Positions 21,065 through 24,423 of a stretch of 24,423 nucleotides of DNA are shown piece after piece. Within the stretch, counting starts at the first letter, position 1. Every line of letters starts with the position of its first letter. Location: the NCBI GenBank assembly GCA_964407075.1, contig CAYOUE010000028.1, forward strand, positions 1 through 24,423, given 5' to 3'. The notes beneath the pieces are model-generated. The model was not told the origin of the DNA. It saw only the letters and a program-made list of their open reading frames with translations, and did no database searches. The DNA is from JAHQVI01 sp964407075. Its GTDB lineage: Bacteria > Pseudomonadota > Alphaproteobacteria > Rhizobiales > Rhodomicrobiaceae. Position numbers and translations under genes: made by a program.

Positions 21065-23679
21065 AAAGCCGGCACGGTCTGGCGGCGGCGCTGAAGCAGG
21101 ACGATCAAGAACAGAAGCGCGAGCGCCGGGATGTAGAACACCTCTTTCGGCATCCGCTCCGCTGCAACCTGCACCGTCGACACCGTCACCGGCTTGTCGT
21201 CATAGAAATCGAACTGGTTTCCGAGCCGCTGATAGGGCGAGCCGAACATCGGTTCCTGAAGCGCGCCCGTCTCCGGGTCGACATCGAGGCCGAGCTTCTG
21301 AAGGCGCGCCTCGCCGTTGCCGGGTTCGTCCTCGAATTTCGGCACGATGATGATGTCGATGATCCTGTTGCGGTTGTTGAAATCGGGTCCGCTGACCGTG
21401 ATCCGCAACTCCGAACCCGGCGGCGCCGACTCCGCAAGAGATACGATTTCAGTGCCTGGATAGGACACATAAGGATCCTCGACCTGATCGAGCCAGTAGC
21501 CGGGTCTGAACAGGGTGAACGCGATCAGCAGCAGCGCCGCGGTTTCGTAAATCCGATTGCGTGTCAGGAAATAGCCCTGCGTCGCGGCCGCAAAAAGCAT
21601 CATCGCGACGACAGCGACCAAAAAGACGAAAACGGCTTTTGCCAAGGTGACGTCGATCAGGAGCAACTCGGTATTGAAGATGAACAGGAACGGGAGCAGC
21701 GCCGTCCGGATGTCATAGGCGAAGCCCTGGATCCCGGTCTTGATCGGGTCTCCGCCGGAAATGGCCGCGGCCGCAAAGGCCGCAAGCCCCACTGGCGGCG
21801 TATCGTCCGCGAGGATGCCGAAGTAGAAGACGAAAAGATGCGCCGCCACCAATGGTATGACGAGACCGGATTTCGCGGCGAGCATGACGATCACCGGCGC
21901 CATGAGCGACGATACGACGATGTAATTCGCGGTCGTCGGCAGGCCCATGCCGAGAATGAGGCTCATGACGGCGACCATGAGTAGCAGGAGCATCAGGTTC
22001 CCGCCTGAAGCCGCCTCGATGAATTCGGCGATGACCTGATGCATCCCGGTCAGCGAGACCGTGCCGACGATGACGCCTGCCGCGCCTGTCGCGACCGCGA
22101 TGCCGATCATGTTCCGGCTGCCGGAGATCATGCCGGCGGTCCATTCCGAAACGCCGCGTCTGAACGCGCCCATAAGGTCGCTTTCGCCGCGCATCACCGC
22201 TTTGATCGGATGCTGTGTCAACGCGACGACGATCATGGCGATCGTGGCCCAGAAGGCCGAGAGAGCGGGAGAGAGCCTTTCGACAATGATGCACCAGATC
22301 AGGATGACGATCGGCAGTAGAAAGTAATAGCCGGTCTTGGCGGTTTCGCCCGCGTGCGGAAGCTCTGTGATCGGATCGTTCGGATCGTCCATCCTTAAAT
22401 CGGGACGCTTGGCGGCGATCCATAGCAGGCCGATATAGACCGCGACGCAGCCCAGCATCACGATGTTGAACGACTGATCCGGGAAAGCGACCTTGATCCA
22501 GCCTATGCCGTAATAGACGAAAGCGCCTATTGCGACCATGAACAGGAAGCCCGTCAGAACGCCGATCAGCTTTCGCGCCGCGCTTCCGGCGAACGAATCG
22601 GGATGTTTCGGCAGACCCTTGAGACCGAGCTTCAACGCTTCGAGATGGACGATATATAAAAGCGCGATATAGCTGACCAGCGCCGGCACGAGCGCGTGCT
22701 TGATTATTTCGGTGTACTGGACCCCGGTGAATTCAGCGATCAGGAACGCCGCAGCGCCCATCACCGGCGGCGTCAACTGCCCATTGGTGGACGAAGCCAC
22801 CTCCACTGCGCCGGCTTTTTCCGGCGAGAAGCCGGTGCGCTTCATGAGCGGAATCGTGAAGGTGCCCGTCGTGACCGTGTTCGAGATCGACGAACCGGAA
22901 TAAAGGCCGCTCATCGCCGAAGCCAGCACGGCTGCTTTCGCCGGTCCGCCGCGCAGATGCCCGAGCAGAGCGAAGGCGATCTTGATGAAGTAGTTGCCAG
23001 CGCCGGCCTTTTCGAGGATTCCCCCGAACAGCACGAACAGGAAGATCAGCGAGGCCGAAACCCCCAGCGCGACGCCGAACACGCCTTCATTCTGCATCCA
23101 GTAGTGCCACATCGCCTTGCCGACGGATGCGCCTTTCCACTGGATGGAGTCAGGCAGCCACTCTGCGTCGCCGTGCATGACGTAGAGCAAGAAAACGGAG
23201 GCGACGATGAGAAGAGGGAGGCCGAGCGCGCGGTAGACCGCGATCCCCAGCACGATCATGCCCGTGATCGAGATAATCAGGTCGGTCTGCGTCGGCAGGC
23301 CGGCGCGCAGGGCGATCTCGTTACGGTATATGACGCCGTAAAGGCAGACCGCGATGCCGAGCGCGGCCAGGATCCAGTCATACCAGGGTATGTAACGGCG
23401 CGGCGAGCTTCTGAAGAGAGGAAACGCAAAGGCTGCAAGGACGAGACCGAAGGCCAGATGTATGAGGCGCGCATCGGAGCCTGTGACGACGGCCCGTATT
23501 CCCAGCTCCTGAGTGATGATGAACGGAAGGTTCGAGGCGACGTAGAGCTGAAAGAGCGCCCAGGTGAAGGCTATGGTCAGGATCAGGCTGTTCTGCCATC
23601 CCGCGGCGTCCCGTCCGCCAGTGTCTACAGACGCGACGAGATCCTCAACCGAACCGGATGCGACGCTCTTCTCGGCCAT
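21061..23679 (-). CDS. TRAP transporter fused permease (4TM/12TM, TAXI type) with C-terminal DUF3394
   Basis: An 872-residue inner-membrane permease in which the small DctQ-like and large DctM-like subunits of a tripartite ATP-independent transporter are fused. The ATG at 23679 has AGGGG upstream. Hydrophobic helices begin at about residue 30. The DctM part includes the GGPAKAAVLASAMSGLYSGSSI and ILGMGLPTTANYIV segments, well-known marks of the large subunit. The last ~180 residues after helix GYFLTRNRIYETAALLLIAF form a mainly extramembrane DUF3394 domain (YPGTEIVSLAESAPPGSEL...) closed by one C-terminal helix. DUF3394 is a known appendage of such permeases. Together with the binding protein just upstream on the same strand it would import an organic anion by a Na+ gradient. 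The substrate cannot be told. Confidence 0.93.
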   Translation of the reverse strand: MAEKSVASGSVEDLVASVDTGGRDAAGWQNSLILTIAFTWALFQLYVASNLPFIITQELGIRAVVTGSDARLIHLAFGLVLAAFAFPLFRSSPRRYIPWYDWILAALGIAVCLYGVIYRNEIALRAGLPTQTDLIISITGMIVLGIAVYRALGLPLLIVASVFLLYVMHGDAEWLPDSIQWKGASVGKAMWHYWMQNEGVFGVALGVSASLIFLFVLFGGILEKAGAGNYFIKIAFALLGHLRGGPAKAAVLASAMSGLYSGSSISNTVTTGTFTIPLMKRTGFSPEKAGAVEVASSTNGQLTPPVMGAAAFLIAEFTGVQYTEIIKHALVPALVSYIALLYIVHLEALKLGLKGLPKHPDSFAGSAARKLIGVLTGFLFMVAIGAFVYYGIGWIKVAFPDQSFNIVMLGCVAVYIGLLWIAAKRPDLRMDDPNDPITELPHAGETAKTGYYFLLPIVILIWCIIVERLSPALSAFWATIAMIVVALTQHPIKAVMRGESDLMGAFRRGVSEWTAGMISGSRNMIGIAVATGAAGVIVGTVSLTGMHQVIAEFIEAASGGNLMLLLLMVAVMSLILGMGLPTTANYIVVSSLMAPVIVMLAAKSGLVIPLVAAHLFVFYFGILADDTPPVGLAAFAAAAISGGDPIKTGIQGFAYDIRTALLPFLFIFNTELLLIDVTLAKAVFVFLVAVVAMMLFAAATQGYFLTRNRIYETAALLLIAFTLFRPGYWLDQVEDPYVSYPGTEIVSLAESAPPGSELRITVSGPDFNNRNRIIDIIIVPKFEDEPGNGEARLQKLGLDVDPETGALQEPMFGSPYQRLGNQFDFYDDKPVTVSTVQVAAERMPKEVFYIPALALLFLIVLLQRRRQTVPAF

Positions 23680-23837
23680 GATCTTTCCCCTGTTGGCGCT
23701 TTCGCTTCATGCCGGCCGCTGCATATCTGCAGATGGCAAAGGCAAGTATGGGTTATTTCCGGCTTTATTGTCCATCGCTTGAAGATTTGCGGGCGCAGGG
23801 GGAAGGTCGTATTACGCCGGATGAGCGCCGGGCGTAC

Positions 23838-23862
23838 GGACGGGGCAGACGCCGCCCCGTCC
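23838..23862 (-). terminator. GC-rich hairpin between TRAP binding protein and permease genes
   Basis: GGACGGGGC (23838-23846) and GCCCCGTCC (23854-23862) form a perfect 9-bp stem with a seven-base loop, 24 bases beyond the stop of the binding-protein gene and 159 bases before the permease start. Without a T-tract, it more likely stabilises or partly terminates the upstream mRNA, so that more binding protein than permease is made. This is a usual pattern for transporter operons but is inferred here. Confidence 0.45.
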
Positions 23863-23885
23863 TGGATTGGATGAAACCCGGCGGA

Positions 23886-24423
23886 CTACATCCAGCCGCG
23901 TTCCTTGTAGTACTTCTCAGCGCCGGCATGGAGAGGAATGGAGATTGAGTCTTTGATCATCTCTTCCTCTTTCAGGTTGGCGAAGGCCGGGTGCAGCCCC
24001 TTGAACTGGTCGAAGTTCTCGAATACGGCCTTTACCAGCGTGTAGACGGCATCTTCGGCTACATCTGTGGAACTGACGAGCGTGGCGCCCACGCCGAACG
24101 TTGTCACGTCGGGATTGTCGCCGTACATGCCGGCCGGGATCGTCGCAACGCGGTAATATGGATTGTCCGCAACCAGCTTGTCGATCTCTTCGCCGGTGGC
24201 GTTGACGAGCTTGGAGTCGCAGGTCGCCAGAGTTTCCTGCGTCAGCGCGGACGGATGGCCGACCAGCCAGAAATAAGCATCGATCCTGTTGTCGCAGAGA
24301 GCCTGGCCGGTTTCTGCAGAAGGCAGTTCAGCTGCCATCGAGAGGTCGTCACGCGACCAGCCGAGTGCAGCTTCGATGACTTCCCAGGTGCCGCGGGTGC
24401 CGCTGCCGGGATTGCCGATATTG
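23886..24423 (-). CDS. TAXI-family TRAP transporter solute-binding protein, C-terminal part
   Basis: About 179 residues of the periplasmic binding protein are visible; the start and signal peptide lie beyond the right edge. The frame opens at the edge as NIGNPGSGTRGTWEVIEAAL, the conserved ligand-loop motif (GxPGSGTR) of the TAXI/IMP-TRX group. It then continues through DNRIDAYFWLVGHPSAL, where these proteins carry the D.iDA.f...G.P pattern. The C-terminus, LHAGAEKYYKERGWM, fits the typical PlHpGAikyykE.G pattern of the family. It precedes the fused permease on the same strand, so the pair forms one uptake system. Only the N-terminal half is missing; nothing looks damaged. Confidence 0.93.
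   Translation of the reverse strand, partial: NIGNPGSGTRGTWEVIEAALGWSRDDLSMAAELPSAETGQALCDNRIDAYFWLVGHPSALTQETLATCDSKLVNATGEEIDKLVADNPYYRVATIPAGMYGDNPDVTTFGVGATLVSSTDVAEDAVYTLVKAVFENFDQFKGLHPAFANLKEEEMIKDSISIPLHAGAEKYYKERGWM

Noticed and set aside
22696..23874. 392-codon plus-strand frame opposite the TRAP permease
   Set aside because: Same reason: shadow of a long GC-rich gene, no start signal or domain.
1..24423. CRISPR array, tRNA, rRNA, insertion sequence, toxin-antitoxin or phage defence genes
   Set aside because: I looked for regularly spaced repeats, transposase or integrase motifs and paired small genes and saw none. Only a search with dedicated tools could exclude tRNA-like or small RNA genes.

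Overview
The window reads as chromosomal DNA of an alphaproteobacterium, most likely of the order Hyphomicrobiales (Rhizobiales). The grounds are the high GC of the coding regions, accA followed by a YafK-type L,D-transpeptidase, an Omp25/31-like porin-family barrel, a double-hairpin intergenic repeat of the type common in that order, and divergent gloB/methyltransferase genes. No rRNA, tRNA, CRISPR array, insertion sequence or phage gene was found. The two ends cut through genes: accA on the left and a TAXI-type TRAP solute-binding protein on the right.

Layout. 1-1800: the end of accA with a probable terminator, then a lipoprotein L,D-transpeptidase. 1800-2413: a small secreted Cys/Arg/Trp-rich protein with an internal duplication, preceded by an AT-rich island and an inverted repeat that would fold over its start codon. 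2414-5560: gamma-glutamyltranspeptidase, divergent from an outer-membrane barrel protein, then palindromic repeats. 5557-6620: a copper pair, PCu(A)C chaperone plus a DUF2946-like membrane/periplasmic protein. 6688-9805: a tightly coupled operon on the minus strand in the order type III polyketide synthase, isoprenylcysteine-methyltransferase-like enzyme, DHA2 drug/metabolite exporter. Divergent from it, 10069-14656: an RND efflux pump (adaptor plus permease) with a possible leader peptide.

14672-18073: a membrane CPBP protease fused to a cyclic-nucleotide-binding domain, a class I methyltransferase, and glyoxalase II. 18074-19849: a NYN-domain putative ribonuclease with LOTUS-like C-terminal modules. 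19906-21064: a DUF1289 cysteine protein and an NnrU-family membrane protein. 21061-24423: a TRAP transporter of the TAXI type, with a fused permease carrying a DUF3394 domain and a partial binding protein.

The most interesting unit is the polyketide synthase/methyltransferase/exporter cassette. Its gene order and stop-start overlaps suggest that a small lipid-derived pyrone or resorcinol is made, methylated and exported. The divergent RND pump may contribute to export or self-protection. The smaller oddities are the duplicated Cys-rich secreted protein with its start-codon hairpin, the cNMP-CPBP fusion, and the NYN-LOTUS protein. No system is proven here to be previously undescribed.
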